A stretch of DNA of 50,667 bases, taken from the NCBI GenBank assembly GCA_945861895.1, contig CAMAWF010000017.1:1-50667 (forward strand), written 5' to 3'. Below the pieces are notes generated by a model that saw only the letters and a list, made by a program, of their open reading frames with translations, did no database searches and was not told the origin of the DNA. Source of the DNA: Rhizobium sp. Q54 (GTDB lineage: Bacteria; Pseudomonadota; Alphaproteobacteria; Rhizobiales; Xanthobacteraceae). The position numbers were made by a program, and so were the translations under genes. Positions 1 through 8,650 of the stretch are shown here, in pieces (within the stretch, counting starts at the first letter, position 1; each line of letters starts with the position of its first letter).

Positions 1-492
1 GAAGCGCGCGAGCGGCTGCTGTCGTCCTTCGAAGTGGTCAACGGCCACTTCAAACACTTGTTCACCAATTTGTTTGGCGGCGGCACCGCCGAGTTGCAGC
101 TTATCGAGAACGAAGACCCGCTCGAGGCCGGCCTTGAAATCACCGCCAAACCGCCGGGCAAGAAGCCGACCACGCTTTCATTGCTCTCCGGCGGCGAGCA
201 GGCGCTCACCGCGCTGGCGTTGATCTTTGCGGTGTTCCTGACCAATCCGGCGCCGATCTGCGTGCTCGACGAGGTCGATGCGCCGCTCGACGATCACAAT
301 GTGGAGCGCTTCTGCGATCTGCTCGACGAAATGACGCGCTCGACCGACACGCGCTTCGTCATCATCACCCACAACCCGATCACCATGGCGCGGATGAGCC
401 GGCTGTTCGGCGTCACCATGGCCGAGCGCGGCGTCTCGCAACTGGTTTCGGTCGATCTGGATACGGCGGCGAAATTCCGGGAAGCAAGCTGA
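1..492 (+). CDS. smc: Chromosome segregation protein SMC, C-terminal fragment (5' end outside window)
   Basis: The reading frame is open from base 1, so this is the 3' end of a longer gene. The 163 residues are an SMC C-terminal head: ABC signature [13 protein letters not shown], then Walker B with D-loop ([12 protein letters not shown]), then the H-loop (FVIITHN). SMC proteins are chromosome-organising ATPases; the head pairs with the N-terminal Walker A domain after the coiled coil folds back. The glycine-rich [10 protein letters not shown] stretch before the signature motif is typical of bacterial SMC. RecN or another ABC-type structural ATPase is less likely because the [15 protein letters not shown] sequence fits SMC well. 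Confidence 0.93.
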   Translation, partial: EARERLLSSFEVVNGHFKHLFTNLFGGGTAELQLIENEDPLEAGLEITAKPPGKKPTTLSLLSGGEQALTALALIFAVFLTNPAPICVLDEVDAPLDDHNVERFCDLLDEMTRSTDTRFVIITHNPITMARMSRLFGVTMAERGVSQLVSVDLDTAAKFREAS

Positions 493-522
493 CCTGCGCG
501 AGCAAGACCGGCCGACCGCGCG

Positions 523-978
523 CTATTGCGGTTTGGCCGCGTCGCAGTTGCTCGCCGTCATTTTGCAAAATTGGACCCGGCTTTTGCCGGCGGTATCGCG
601 GCAACGGGCCATGGCCGCGCTTTCAGCCTGCGTCTTCTCCGTCATCACCGACCAGCCGAACCCTGGCGTTCCGTTTTTCGGATCGAGCGCGATGGCATAG
701 CATTGCCGCTCGAAGGTCTTGACGACCTTGCAAAGCGCCCGCGTGTCGGGCGGCGCGTCTTTGAAGGCGAGGCATTCCTTGAGCGCGCGCGCCTCCGCCC
801 CTTCCTTGGTCGGATAATTATATCCGGTGCCGATGGCGACACCGCGTTTGGCGATGTTCGCCGGCTCCCCGATCGCAACCGCGCCGAAAGCGGCGGCTGG
901 ATCGGGCGCCGTCGCAACGGCAGCCATAAGCCCGGCCGCGGCCGCGGCCTGCGCGAGATACCTGAAAAAATCGTTCAC
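523..978 (-). CDS. Secreted DUF4189 domain protein
   Basis: About 151 residues. The N-terminus looks like a signal peptide (alanine-rich hydrophobic stretch ending near APDPAAA before FGAVA). The mature part has the DUF4189 pattern: small AVAIG repeats, paired cysteines (ALKEC...ALCKVV, RQCYAIALD), a GFGWSV motif and a cysteine-containing tail. I chose the GTG at 978 because a GGGGGCAGGCG ribosome-binding stretch precedes it; an ATG at 1008 in the same frame is possible but has no such site. DUF4189 proteins are exported and of unknown biochemical role; the cysteines probably form disulfides in the periplasm. Confidence 0.75.
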   Translation of the reverse strand: MNDFFRYLAQAAAAAGLMAAVATAPDPAAAFGAVAIGEPANIAKRGVAIGTGYNYPTKEGAEARALKECLAFKDAPPDTRALCKVVKTFERQCYAIALDPKNGTPGFGWSVMTEKTQAESAAMARCRDTAGKSRVQFCKMTASNCDAAKPQ

Positions 979-1308
979 CGCCTGCCCCCATGTGCCCCGA
1001 TCCGGCATCCGGTTTTCGGCGGATGCCGTGCGCGCGGCTTCGAGGCGGGCATACTGTAACGCGGCCCGGTCTGCGTAAAGGCATCGGGGATCGCGCTGAA
1101 ATTTCGCGAATGTTGACGCGGGGTGAAGCCTGCTCGGGCGGCCCCATTACCCTCCCGAATAGCCATCCGAGGGTTTTTTCAAAGATCGCAAAGGCTTGCG
1201 GGGCGCGTGCACCGGCTTGTAGCCGGGCTTGACCGCAACCTGCCGCCCAGGCCGCTCGCGCCATCGATGACGCCCGCGCCCCATTGCCGCCTGCCCGGCG
1301 CACCCCAT
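979..1308. other. Intergenic stretch without a supported gene
   Basis: This stretch lies between the DUF4189 gene (minus strand) and the repeat upstream of lemA. Open frames cross it on both strands, but none has a ribosome-binding site, recognisable domain or continuity with a neighbour. It should contain the promoter of the DUF4189 gene; I could not place it with confidence. Confidence 0.4.
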
Positions 1309-1412
1309 CTAGAGTCTGATCGGCTCCGATTGAATCAGAGCCTGGCTCTAGCTTTTTGTTTGAGCATAATCTTTTCCGAAAACCGGTTCCCACTTTTCGG
1401 GATCATGCTCTA
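1309..1412. repeat. Double-palindrome intergenic repeat
   Basis: Two palindromic blocks lie side by side. The first (about 1309-1350) pairs CTAGAGTCTGAT with ATCAGAGCC...CTAG-type sequence. The second (1362-1410) begins GAGCATAATC and ends GATCATGCTC, with an inner CCGAAAA / TTTTCGG pair around CCGGTTCCCAC. The second block is a widespread alphaproteobacterial intergenic element (established knowledge, from memory). A degraded copy lies near 9352-9380. Confidence 0.7.
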
Positions 1413-1457
1413 GGATAGGTTTGAGAGCTCATCGTTTCCCCTTTGAGGAACAGCGTC

Positions 1458-2021
1458 ATGTCCACCACCACCTGGATCGTTATCGGCGTCATTGTCGTCG
1501 TCGTGCTGTGGATCGTCATGGTCTACAACGGCCTCGTCGGCTTACGGCAGCGGGTGAGCCAAGCCTTCGCCGACATCGACGTGCAACTCAAGCAGCGCAG
1601 CGACCTCATCCCCAATCTGATCGAGACCGTGAAGGGCTATGCGGCGCATGAGCGCGGCACGCTGGATGCGGTGGTGAAGGCGCGCAACGCGGCCATCGCC
1701 GCTCCCGGCATCGAGCAGAAAGTGGCGGCCGAGAACATGCTCTCCGGCGCGCTGCGGCAATTGTTCGCGCTGTCGGAATCCTATCCCGACCTCAAGGCCA
1801 ACCAGAATTTCCAGCAGTTGCAAAGCGAGCTTTCCGACATCGAGAACAAGCTCGCGGCGGCGCGGCGCTTCTTCAACAACGCGGTGCAGGAATACAACAC
1901 CGGCATTCAACAACTGCCGGCCGCGCTGTTCGCCGCCACCTTCGGCTTCCACCAGCAGACCTTCTTCGATCTCGGCGAGACGCGCGCGCAGCTGGATAAA
2001 GCGCCGAGCGTGAAGTTTTAA
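1458..2021 (+). CDS. lemA: LemA family protein
   Basis: 187 residues: an N-terminal membrane anchor (WIVIGVIVVVVLWIVMVYNGLVG) followed by the helical LemA domain, with the conserved VDVQLKQR(S)DLIPNLI segment, YPDLKANQNFQQLQ and an AARRFFNNAVQEYN stretch. The start is the ATG at 1458, 8 bases after GAGGA; an upstream TTG at 1443 gives a needless extension. It is followed by an M48 metalloprotease gene in the same direction, a pairing often seen for lemA. LemA proteins are membrane-anchored with the helical domain outside; their exact role is unsettled. Confidence 0.92.
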   Translation: MSTTTWIVIGVIVVVVLWIVMVYNGLVGLRQRVSQAFADIDVQLKQRSDLIPNLIETVKGYAAHERGTLDAVVKARNAAIAAPGIEQKVAAENMLSGALRQLFALSESYPDLKANQNFQQLQSELSDIENKLAAARRFFNNAVQEYNTGIQQLPAALFAATFGFHQQTFFDLGETRAQLDKAPSVKF

Positions 2022-2057
2022 ATGGCGGATACCTCAAGCGCGCGCCAAACCCAGCAT

Positions 2058-2135
2058 GTCATGCCCGGCCTTGTGCCGGGCATCCACGTCTTGCTTTCAT
2101 AAGGCGTGGATGGCCGGGACAAGCCCGGCCATGAC
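2058..2135. repeat. Palindromic repeat family 1, copy A
   Basis: This copy starts GTCATGCCCGGC and ends GGCCATGAC. It consists of two GC-rich hairpins (TGCCCGGCCTTGTGCCGGGCA and TGGCCGGGACAAGCCCGGCCA) joined by a CCACGTCTT...GCGTGG linker. It fills the gap between lemA and the protease gene. Four relatives occur in this window near 3893, 12473, 24939 and 41674. Confidence 0.8.
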
Positions 2136-2158
2136 GCCGTCAGTGGTTGAGCGAGATC

Positions 2159-3214
2159 ATGGCCGCCTACGGTCTCTATACGCATATCGGATCGAACAAG
2201 CGTCGTTCGATCGTGCTGCTGCTCGGCCTTTTTTTCCTCGTCTATGTGATGGCGTTCGCCGGCGCGCTGGTGGCCGAGGCGGCAATGCGCGATGCCCCGC
2301 TCGACTGGCTGCTGCGTGCGGCATGGGGCAACTTCCTGCTCGCGCTGCCGTGGGCGACGCTTGGCACCTGCGTGTGGATTCTGATCGCCTACAAATTTCA
2401 TCAATCGATGATCGACGCCATGACCGGCGGCCACGACGTGACGCGCGAGGAGGAGCCGCGGCTTTATAACCTGCTGGAAAACCTCAGTATCTCGCGCGGC
2501 ATTCCGATGCCGAAGCTCAAGGTCGCCGACGAAGAGGCGCTCAATGCCTTTGCGACCGGACTCAATGAGAAACAATATTCAATCACGGTGACGCGCGGAC
2601 TGATGAGCGCACTCGACGATGCCGAGATCGAAGCGGTTCTCGGCCACGAGCTCACCCACATCCGCAATGGCGACGTCCGCATGCTGGTCATTTCGGTGGT
2701 GATTGCGGGCGTGATCTCGTTCTTCGGCGAGATGATCTTCCGGATATTTTTTCAGGGCGGCTGGGGCCGCAGCCGCTCAAGCAACGGCGAGCGCAAGGGC
2801 GGCACCGGCATCGCTATCGTCATCGCGCTTGCGCTGGTCGCGCTGGCCTGGGTGCTTTCGATCGTTATCCGCTTCGCGCTGTCGCGCCAGCGCGAATATC
2901 TCGCCGATGCCGGTTCGGTGGAACTCACCAAAAACCCCGACGCCATGATTTCCGCGCTGCGCAAGATCGAGGGGCGCGGCGAACTGGCGAGCGCAAATTC
3001 GGCGGTGATGGAAATGTGCGTCGACAACCCGCGCCACGGGTTCACCGATCTGTTCGCGACGCATCCCCCGGTCGATAAGCGCGTGGCGGCGCTGGTGGAA
3101 TTCGCCGGCGGGCACGATCCGGGGCCGCTTGAACTGCCGGCGCCGGATGAGCCTGCGCAGATCGCCAGCGATCCGCCCGCAGATGGCGGACCGTGGGGAC
3201 CGCGGCGCTCCTGA
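2159..3214 (+). CDS. M48 family membrane metalloprotease (HtpX-like)
   Basis: 351 residues. Two N-terminal membrane segments (about residues 17-40 and 55-78) precede the zinc protease motif HELTH (H163, E164, H167), preceded by AEIEAVLG as in HtpX/Ste24-type peptidases. Two further membrane segments follow, and then the third-ligand region with SRQREYLADAGSVELT (E of REYLADA). The C-terminus is proline-rich. The family degrades misfolded membrane proteins. The ATG at 2159 was chosen; a TTG at 2147 is also in frame. It lies directly after lemA, with a palindromic repeat between. It is longer than classical HtpX and has a GGWGRSRSSNGERKGG linker, so I leave the symbol blank. Confidence 0.88.
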   Translation: MAAYGLYTHIGSNKRRSIVLLLGLFFLVYVMAFAGALVAEAAMRDAPLDWLLRAAWGNFLLALPWATLGTCVWILIAYKFHQSMIDAMTGGHDVTREEEPRLYNLLENLSISRGIPMPKLKVADEEALNAFATGLNEKQYSITVTRGLMSALDDAEIEAVLGHELTHIRNGDVRMLVISVVIAGVISFFGEMIFRIFFQGGWGRSRSSNGERKGGTGIAIVIALALVALAWVLSIVIRFALSRQREYLADAGSVELTKNPDAMISALRKIEGRGELASANSAVMEMCVDNPRHGFTDLFATHPPVDKRVAALVEFAGGHDPGPLELPAPDEPAQIASDPPADGGPWGPRRS

Positions 3215-3227
3215 GCATCGACGTATC

Positions 3228-3285
3228 CGCTCATTCCCGCACTCGGGTCCGGCTTCGCCGGCCCCGCTTTCGCGGGGACGAGCGG
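3228..3285. repeat. Short intergenic hairpins between convergent genes
   Basis: Two GC hairpins (GGTCCGGCTTCGCCGGCCCC and CCCCGCTTTCGCGGGG) sit between the protease gene and the convergent apt gene. They resemble the CGGCTTCGCCGG mini-repeats common in this group, and could terminate transcription from both sides. Confidence 0.45.
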
Positions 3286-3294
3286 CGTGCGCCT

Positions 3295-3855
3295 TCAATG
3301 CCCCTCGAACGAAACGAGTGTGCGCACCGGTACGCCTAGCTTGCGGATTTTATCGGCGCCGCCAAGCTCGGGTAGGTCGATGACGAAGCAGGCGGCGAGC
3401 ACATTGGCCCCCATCTGCCGCAGCAGTTTCACCGCGCCTTCCGCGGTACCACCGGTGGCGACGAGGTCGTCCACCAGGATCACCCGCTCGCCCTTCACCA
3501 CCGCGTCCTCGTGCATCTCCATCTCGTCGAGGCCATACTCCAAGGAATAAGCCACGCTCACTCTCTTGTGTGGAAGCTTGCCCTTCTTGCGGATCGGGAT
3601 GAAGCCGGCCGACACCTGATGCGCCACCGCGCCGCCAAGGATGAAGCCGCGCGCTTCCATGCCGGCGACCTTGTCGATCTTCATGCCGGCCCAGGGCTGC
3701 ACCAGTTCATCGACCGCGCGGCGGAAGGCGCGCGCGTCGCCCAACAGCGTAGTGATGTCGCGGAACATGATCCCGGGCTTGGGATAATCCGGAATGGTGC
3801 GGATGGCGGCTTTCAGATCGTTTTCGAGGGCGGGGCTTGTCATTGAGACGCTCAT
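3295..3855 (-). CDS. apt: Adenine phosphoribosyltransferase
   Basis: 186 residues. The enzyme salvages adenine by joining it to PRPP, giving AMP and pyrophosphate. It has the type I phosphoribosyltransferase PRPP loop [18 protein letters not shown], the N-terminal [15 protein letters not shown] segment characteristic of Apt, and [14 protein letters not shown] for the flexible region. The length is normal for the family. The ATG at 3855 is taken as the start; an ATG at 3843 is in frame. It faces the protease gene across a short hairpin region, and its upstream side is filled by a repeat. Confidence 0.95.
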   Translation of the reverse strand: MSVSMTSPALENDLKAAIRTIPDYPKPGIMFRDITTLLGDARAFRRAVDELVQPWAGMKIDKVAGMEARGFILGGAVAHQVSAGFIPIRKKGKLPHKRVSVAYSLEYGLDEMEMHEDAVVKGERVILVDDLVATGGTAEGAVKLLRQMGANVLAACFVIDLPELGGADKIRKLGVPVRTLVSFEGH

Positions 3856-3892
3856 TGATTGGAGTATCTGGAGTCAGGCAAACCTTTACGCC

Positions 3893-4049
3893 GTCATGCC
3901 CGGCCCTGTGCCGGGCATCCACGTCTTTGGTCAGACGACAGGTTAAAGACGTGAATGGCATCCGAACTCGGTTTTACCCGAGTTCGGAAAATCTATGAAG
4001 CGCCGCAAGTCGGATATATCCGGCTTGCGGTGACAAGCCCGGCCATGAC
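3893..4049. repeat. Palindromic repeat family 1, copy B, interrupted
   Basis: The outer ends match the other copies (GTCATGCCCGGC... and GACAAGCCCGGCCATGAC). The right arm is broken after ATGGC at 3959 by 72 bases (3960-4031). The intruding segment is itself two palindromes: CCGAACTCGG/CCGAGTTCGG (3962-3987) and a 28-base palindrome CCGCAAGTCGGATA/TATCCGGCTTGCGG (4003-4030). This looks like one small element inside another. Confidence 0.75.
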
Positions 4050-4140
4050 GATTACTTCAGCACCCTTGCCGCCATCGCATCGGACGAATTCGAAGCGCCG
4101 TATCGGATACCCGCCGGAACAGCCGAGGAGATCGAATGCC

Positions 4141-4168
4141 TTGACATCTAGATATCTAGGTATATAGT
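4141..4168 (+). promoter_or_regulatory. Promoter of the arsR-like gene with operator in the spacer
   Basis: The -35 is TTGACA (4141-4146) and the -10 is TATAGT (4163-4168), with 16 bases between. The spacer contains the perfect 12-base palindrome CTAGATATCTAG (4148-4159), a good operator candidate for the ArsR-type repressor encoded immediately downstream. The ATG at 4175 is where transcription would start, so the transcript should be leaderless. Confidence 0.7.
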
Positions 4169-4174
4169 TATAAA

Positions 4175-4516
4175 ATGATCGATCGAAAAAACTACCAGAA
4201 GGAACAGAAAGCGGCCGACTCGCTGGCGGCGCTCGGCAATCGCACACGCCTGCGGATATTCAAGCTTCTTGTTCGTGCCGGGCATGACGGCACAAACATC
4301 GGCACAATGCAGCGGCTGCTGGATGTACCGGCGACGACCCTCGCTCATCATCTCGGAATGCTTGCGCAAGCGGGTCTGGTGGAGCAGGAGCGTCGCGGGC
4401 GCGAGGTGATCTGCACAGCGAATTTCAATGCCGTCAACGATGTGATCGGTTACCTCAAGGCGGAATGCTGCGCAGGTCTGGAAGCGCCGCGATCAACGAG
4501 AAATCACGCCGCCTGA
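4175..4516 (+). CDS. ArsR/SmtB family transcriptional repressor
   Basis: 113 residues. The winged-helix core runs from LAALGNRTRLRIFKLLVRAG to the recognition helix region VPATTLAHHLGMLAQAGLVEQERRGREVI. Cysteines are at C80 and in a C-terminal ECC pair (98-99), possible metal or arsenic ligands, though the classical helix-3 CxC motif is absent. There is no ribosome-binding site before the ATG; promoter spacing suggests a leaderless transcript. The gene precedes the ArsP-like permease by 43 bases and probably controls it. The inducer (organoarsenical, metal or other thiophile) cannot be told from the sequence. Confidence 0.88.
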   Translation: MIDRKNYQKEQKAADSLAALGNRTRLRIFKLLVRAGHDGTNIGTMQRLLDVPATTLAHHLGMLAQAGLVEQERRGREVICTANFNAVNDVIGYLKAECCAGLEAPRSTRNHAA

Positions 4517-4559
4517 TTTTTTTGCGAAAACACAACTAAAAATCTAGAGGAGTAGTTAT

Positions 4560-5600
4560 ATGTCGATCCAAGACACCTCAACACAACTTCGAAGCGGGCA
4601 GTGGTTGCGGCTCGATCCTGCATGGATCGCGGTTGTTATGATTGTTGTTGCCGTCGCCGTATTCGTACCCCACCAAGCTGCGATTTCCGCGGCGTTTGTT
4701 GCAAAGGCGATCGGCAACGTATTTCCATTCTTTGCTCTATCGATCGCGCTTGCGGCTTACGCAAAAGCCAGTGGCGCTGAAAACCTGATTGCGAAAGCGT
4801 TTTCCGGACGTCCGGCAATCACAGTCATATTCGCGAGTCTCATGGGCGCCTTGTCGCCATTCTGCTCTTGCGGTGTCATTCCAGTCGTCGCCGCATTGCT
4901 CGCGACAGGCGTTCCATTGGCCGCTGTGATGGCGTTCTGGCTCGCCTCTCCTCTCATGGACCCGTCGATGTTCGTTCTCACGGCCGGCGTGCTTGGATTG
5001 CATTTTGCAATCTCAAAGACGCTGATTGCCATTGCGATCGGGCTTATCGGCGGCTTCGGCGTTCTCTCAATGCAGCGATTCGGATTGCTGACGGGCCCCG
5101 CGCTGCGCGACGGCGTCGGCAACGGCGGTTGTGCGGGATCGAGCATCCGCAATCCGAAAGCAGTCGTGTGGCGTTTTTGGAATGAGGCCGGCCGCCGCGA
5201 TGCATTCTGGAAGAATGCGCGGCAGAATGGCCCGTTTCTCGGCAAGTGGCTCTTGCTGGCATTCGTGTTGGAAAGCCTGATGGTGGCCTATGTACCGGCT
5301 GATCTTGTCGTGCATATTGCAGGCGACGGCAGCATCTTGTCGATCCTGGCCGCCACGCTCGTGGGCATTCCAAGCTATCTCAACGGCAACGCGGCGCTGC
5401 CGCTCATCGAAGGCCTGATGGACAAAGGCATGGCTCCCGGGGCGGCGATGGCATTTCTTATTGGTGGCGGCGTAACGTCGATTCCCGCAGCGATCGCCGT
5501 TTGGGCCGTTGCACGAAGGCCGATCTTCGTAGCGTATCTCGTGTTCGCGATCATCGGCGCGCTGCTCGCGGGTCTTGTTTACCAGATGATGGCGGGTTGA
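4560..5600 (+). CDS. ArsP-like permease (pfam03773 / YraQ type)
   Basis: 346 residues, about eight to ten membrane segments. It carries the family motif SPFCSCGVIPV (residues 99-109, C102 and C104) in a half-membrane position, and a second repeat-like element GIPSYLNGNAALPLIEGLM followed by GGGVTSIPAA. Members include ArsP, an exporter of trivalent organoarsenicals, and uncharacterised metal exporters. A GAGGAG ribosome-binding site lies 8 bases before the ATG. The upstream gap repeats part of the operator-like ATCTAG sequence (4542-4547). It is co-oriented with the ArsR-type repressor, so the pair is most likely a self-regulated resistance unit. Confidence 0.85.
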   Translation: MSIQDTSTQLRSGQWLRLDPAWIAVVMIVVAVAVFVPHQAAISAAFVAKAIGNVFPFFALSIALAAYAKASGAENLIAKAFSGRPAITVIFASLMGALSPFCSCGVIPVVAALLATGVPLAAVMAFWLASPLMDPSMFVLTAGVLGLHFAISKTLIAIAIGLIGGFGVLSMQRFGLLTGPALRDGVGNGGCAGSSIRNPKAVVWRFWNEAGRRDAFWKNARQNGPFLGKWLLLAFVLESLMVAYVPADLVVHIAGDGSILSILAATLVGIPSYLNGNAALPLIEGLMDKGMAPGAAMAFLIGGGVTSIPAAIAVWAVARRPIFVAYLVFAIIGALLAGLVYQMMAG

Positions 5601-5609
5601 CGTGATTCG

Positions 5610-5639
5610 GACGCCGCAGGCTCCGGCACCTGCGGCGTC
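5610..5639. terminator. Hairpin between convergent genes
   Basis: A perfect 11-base stem GACGCCGCAGG / CCTGCGGCGTC with an 8-base loop sits in the 45 bases between the permease gene (plus) and mtnP (minus). There is no T-run. Position and symmetry suit a bidirectional terminator. Confidence 0.5.
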
Positions 5640-5645
5640 AGCAGA

Positions 5646-6518
5646 TCACTTCAGCACCCGTCCCGCCACCGCGTCGAGCTTCGCCACCAGCGCGGGATCG
5701 CGCGCGTCCGGCGCGGTGATGAGCGCCGTATCGAGCGCGCGGTCAGAACCAATTGGACAAGCCTCATGCTCGCGCGGGAAATCGCGGGCGAGACGCGCCA
5801 CCAGGCGCTTGGCCCTCCCGGCGTTTTCCATCAGCACCTTGATGATGTCCTGCACCGTCACCGCGTCATGCTCCGCGTGCCAGCAGTCGAAGTCGGTCAC
5901 CATGGCGACGGTGGCGTAGCAAAGCTCGGCTTCGCGCGCGAGCTTGGCCTCCGGCATGTTGGTCATGCCGATCACCGAATAGCCCAGCGTCTTGTAGGTG
6001 ATGCTTTCGGCGTAAGTGGAGAATTGCGGGCCCTCGATGCAGACATAGGTGCCGCCGCGCACCACCGGAATGCCTTCCTTGCCCGCCGCCTCGTCGAGAT
6101 GCAGCCGCAGCCGCGGCGACACCGGATGCGCCATCGACACGTGCGCGACCAGGCCCTTGCCGAAGAACGAGCTTTCGCGCTTGTGCGTGCGGTCGACGAA
6201 CTGATCGATCAGCACGAAGGTGCCGGGCGGCATTTCCTCCTTGAACGATCCGCAGGCGGAGAGCGAAACCAGATCGGTGACGCCCGCGCGTTTGAGCACG
6301 TCGATATTGGCGCGGTAATTGATATCCGACGGCGAAAGCCGGTGGCCCTTGTCGTGGCGCGGCAGAAAAATCACCGGCAAGCCGGCGATCTCGCCGATAC
6401 GCAGCGCGCCCGACGGCTCGCCCCACGGACTGGCGATGCGCTCCTCGCGCACGTTTTCGAGCCCCGGCAAGTCGTAAATGCCGGAGCCGCCGATGATGCC
6501 GAGGACTGATTTGGCCAT
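5646..6518 (-). CDS. mtnP: S-methyl-5'-thioadenosine phosphorylase
   Basis: 290 residues from the ATG at 6518; the frame is open further upstream, but homology starts at MAKSVLGIIGGSGIYDLPG. The enzyme cleaves methylthioadenosine with phosphate to adenine and methylthioribose-1-phosphate, starting methionine salvage. Phosphate-binding GGSGIYD (residues 10-16), RHDKGH-type histidine region (FLPRHDKGHRLSPSDINYRAN), CIEGPQFST and GMTNMPEAKLAREAELCYA are all present. The adenine product can be used by apt in the same window, although the two genes are not adjacent. The gene follows fbcH on the same strand, 44 bases away. Confidence 0.94.
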   Translation of the reverse strand: MAKSVLGIIGGSGIYDLPGLENVREERIASPWGEPSGALRIGEIAGLPVIFLPRHDKGHRLSPSDINYRANIDVLKRAGVTDLVSLSACGSFKEEMPPGTFVLIDQFVDRTHKRESSFFGKGLVAHVSMAHPVSPRLRLHLDEAAGKEGIPVVRGGTYVCIEGPQFSTYAESITYKTLGYSVIGMTNMPEAKLAREAELCYATVAMVTDFDCWHAEHDAVTVQDIIKVLMENAGRAKRLVARLARDFPREHEACPIGSDRALDTALITAPDARDPALVAKLDAVAGRVLK

Positions 6519-6562
6519 GTTCCCCTTCCCGCAAAAACGAAGCGTCAAGAGGCGAACGTGGT

Positions 6563-8620
6563 TCAGGCGTGAACGTCCGACCACACCTTCTTCTTGGTGA
6601 AGTACAGCAGACCCGCAAACACGATCAGGAAGATCATCACCTGCAAGCCAAGACGCTTGCGCGCGTTCAGGTGCGGTTCCGCAGCCCACATCAGGAAGGC
6701 CGAGATATCCTGCGAGTATTGGTCGATCGTCGCCGGCGAGCCGTCGTCGAACGTCACCTGGCCGGCTTGCAGCGGCGCCGCCATGCCAATCATGTGGCCG
6801 GGGAAGTATTTGTTGAAGCTCATGCCCGCTGGCATGTTCATGCTCTTGGGCGGCTCCTCGTAGCCCTTGACCAGCGCCGCGATATAGTCCGGACCCTGCT
6901 CCTGGTATTGCGTGAACATGTCGATCACGAACCAGGGGAAGCCGCGCTCATAGGTGCGCGCCTTGGCGATGACCGACAGATCCGGCGGCAGCGAACCGCC
7001 GTTCGCGGCGCGGGCGGCGGCATCGTTCGGGAACGGCGCGGGGAAACGGTCGGCCGGGCGGCCCGCCCGCTCGAACATTTCGCCGGCATCGTTCGGCCCG
7101 TCCTTGATTTTGGCTTCGGCCGCAACGGTTGCGGCTTGCGCCGGCGAATAGCCCGGCCCGCCGTCTTCCGCCAGATTGCGGAACGAAAGCAGTTCGAGCG
7201 AATGGCAATTGGCGCAGACCTCGCGATAAATCTTGAAGCCGCGCTGGAGCTGCGCCTGATTGTATTTGCCGAACGGTCCTGAGAACGACCATTTGAGTTG
7301 CGGCGGCTGCGCGACATCGTGTCCCTGCGCCTGCGCCGCTTGCGGCGTCATCGAGGCGCCAAGCGCGACCGCGAGCGCCAGCGCGGCGGCTCCCGCCTTC
7401 GCCTTGCCCAACACCGATTCCGAAATCGAATTCGGCAGCGGCTTGGTTTTTTCGAAAATGCCGAGCAGCGGCAGCACGATGAGGAAGTGCGCGAAATAAT
7501 AGAAGGTCAGGATGCGCGAGGCGATCACGTAGCCGCCTTCGGCCGGCTTGGCGCCGAGCCAGCCGAGCCCGATACAGACAACGACGAACAGCCAGAAGAA
7601 TTGCCGGTACACCGGCCGGTAGCGCGCCGAGCGCACTTTCGAGGTGTCGAGCCACGGCAGGAAAGCGAGGATCACGATCGAGGCGAGCAGCGCGGTCACG
7701 CCCATGAGCTTGTTCGGGATCGCGCGCAAGATGGCGTAGAACGGCAAGTAATACCATTCCGGCACGATGTGCGTCGGCGTCACCGCCGGGTTGGCGGGGA
7801 TGTAATTGTCGGCGTGTCCCATGAAGTTCGGCAGATAGAACACGAACCATGCCAGCACGATGCAGAAGCACACCATCAGGAACGAATCCTTGACGGTGGC
7901 GTACGGCGTGAAGGCCAGCGTGTCCTTCTCGCTCTTGGGCTCGATGCCGGTCGGATTGTTTTGCCCGACGACGTGCAGCGCCCAGATGTGCAGCACCACC
8001 ACGCCGGCGATCACGAACGGCAGCAGGTAGTGCAGCGAGTAGAAGCGGTTGAGCGTCGGATTGCCGACCGAATAGCCGCCCCATAGGAATGTGACGACGG
8101 ATTCGCCGATGATCGGGATCGCCGAGAACAGGTTGGTGATGACGGTCGCCGCCCAGAAGCTCATCTGCCCCCAGGGCAGCACGTAGCCCATGAAGCCGGT
8201 GGCCATCATCAGCAGATAGAGGATGACGCCGAGAATCCACAACAGTTCGCGCGGCTCCTTGTAGGAGCCGTAATACATGCCGCGGAACATGTGGACATAA
8301 ACCGCGAGGAAGAACATCGCGGAGCCGTTGGCGTGCAGATAGCGCAACAGCCAGCCGTAATTGACGTCGCGCATGATGGTTTCGACCGACTTGAAGGCAA
8401 AATCGACATGCGGGGTGTAGTGCATCGCCAGCACGATGCCGGTGATGATCTGCACGCCGAGCATGAACGAGAGAATGCCGCCGAAGGTCCACCAATAGTT
8501 CAGGTTGCGCGGCGTCGGATAGGCGACGAAGGAGGAATGGATCAGCCCGCCGATCGGCAGGCGGCGCTCCACCCATTTCATCAATGCGCCTTGCGGCTGG
8601 TAGGTCGGATGTCCGCTCAT
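6563..8620 (-). CDS. fbcH: Cytochrome b / cytochrome c1 fusion precursor of the bc1 complex
   Basis: 685 residues in one frame. Residues 1-405 are full cytochrome b: eight membrane helices, haem ligands H96/H110 and H197/H211, and the Qo-site PEWY motif (287-290). Residues 410-432 form an internal signal peptide ([20 protein letters not shown]). Cytochrome c1 follows, with haem-binding CANCH (469-473), a likely axial Met in [10 protein letters not shown] (M613), and a C-terminal anchor at 657-674. Bradyrhizobium makes this same b/c1 polyprotein and cleaves it at the internal signal (established for fbcFH), so the fusion is not a sequencing error. The complex passes electrons from ubiquinol to cytochrome c. 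The Rieske gene lies 30 bases upstream. Confidence 0.96.
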   Translation of the reverse strand: MSGHPTYQPQGALMKWVERRLPIGGLIHSSFVAYPTPRNLNYWWTFGGILSFMLGVQIITGIVLAMHYTPHVDFAFKSVETIMRDVNYGWLLRYLHANGSAMFFLAVYVHMFRGMYYGSYKEPRELLWILGVILYLLMMATGFMGYVLPWGQMSFWAATVITNLFSAIPIIGESVVTFLWGGYSVGNPTLNRFYSLHYLLPFVIAGVVVLHIWALHVVGQNNPTGIEPKSEKDTLAFTPYATVKDSFLMVCFCIVLAWFVFYLPNFMGHADNYIPANPAVTPTHIVPEWYYLPFYAILRAIPNKLMGVTALLASIVILAFLPWLDTSKVRSARYRPVYRQFFWLFVVVCIGLGWLGAKPAEGGYVIASRILTFYYFAHFLIVLPLLGIFEKTKPLPNSISESVLGKAKAGAAALALAVALGASMTPQAAQAQGHDVAQPPQLKWSFSGPFGKYNQAQLQRGFKIYREVCANCHSLELLSFRNLAEDGGPGYSPAQAATVAAEAKIKDGPNDAGEMFERAGRPADRFPAPFPNDAAARAANGGSLPPDLSVIAKARTYERGFPWFVIDMFTQYQEQGPDYIAALVKGYEEPPKSMNMPAGMSFNKYFPGHMIGMAAPLQAGQVTFDDGSPATIDQYSQDISAFLMWAAEPHLNARKRLGLQVMIFLIVFAGLLYFTKKKVWSDVHA

Positions 8621-8650
8621 GCTCGAACCTTCAGGAGATACGCTCGCGGA

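Noticed and set aside
1123-1413. Small plus-strand frame upstream of lemA
   Set aside because: Runs into the palindromic repeat and lacks a ribosome-binding site or similarity.
6563-8620. Frameshift or sequencing error joining cytochrome b and c1
   Set aside because: The internal signal peptide and known Bradyrhizobium precedent explain a genuine fusion.
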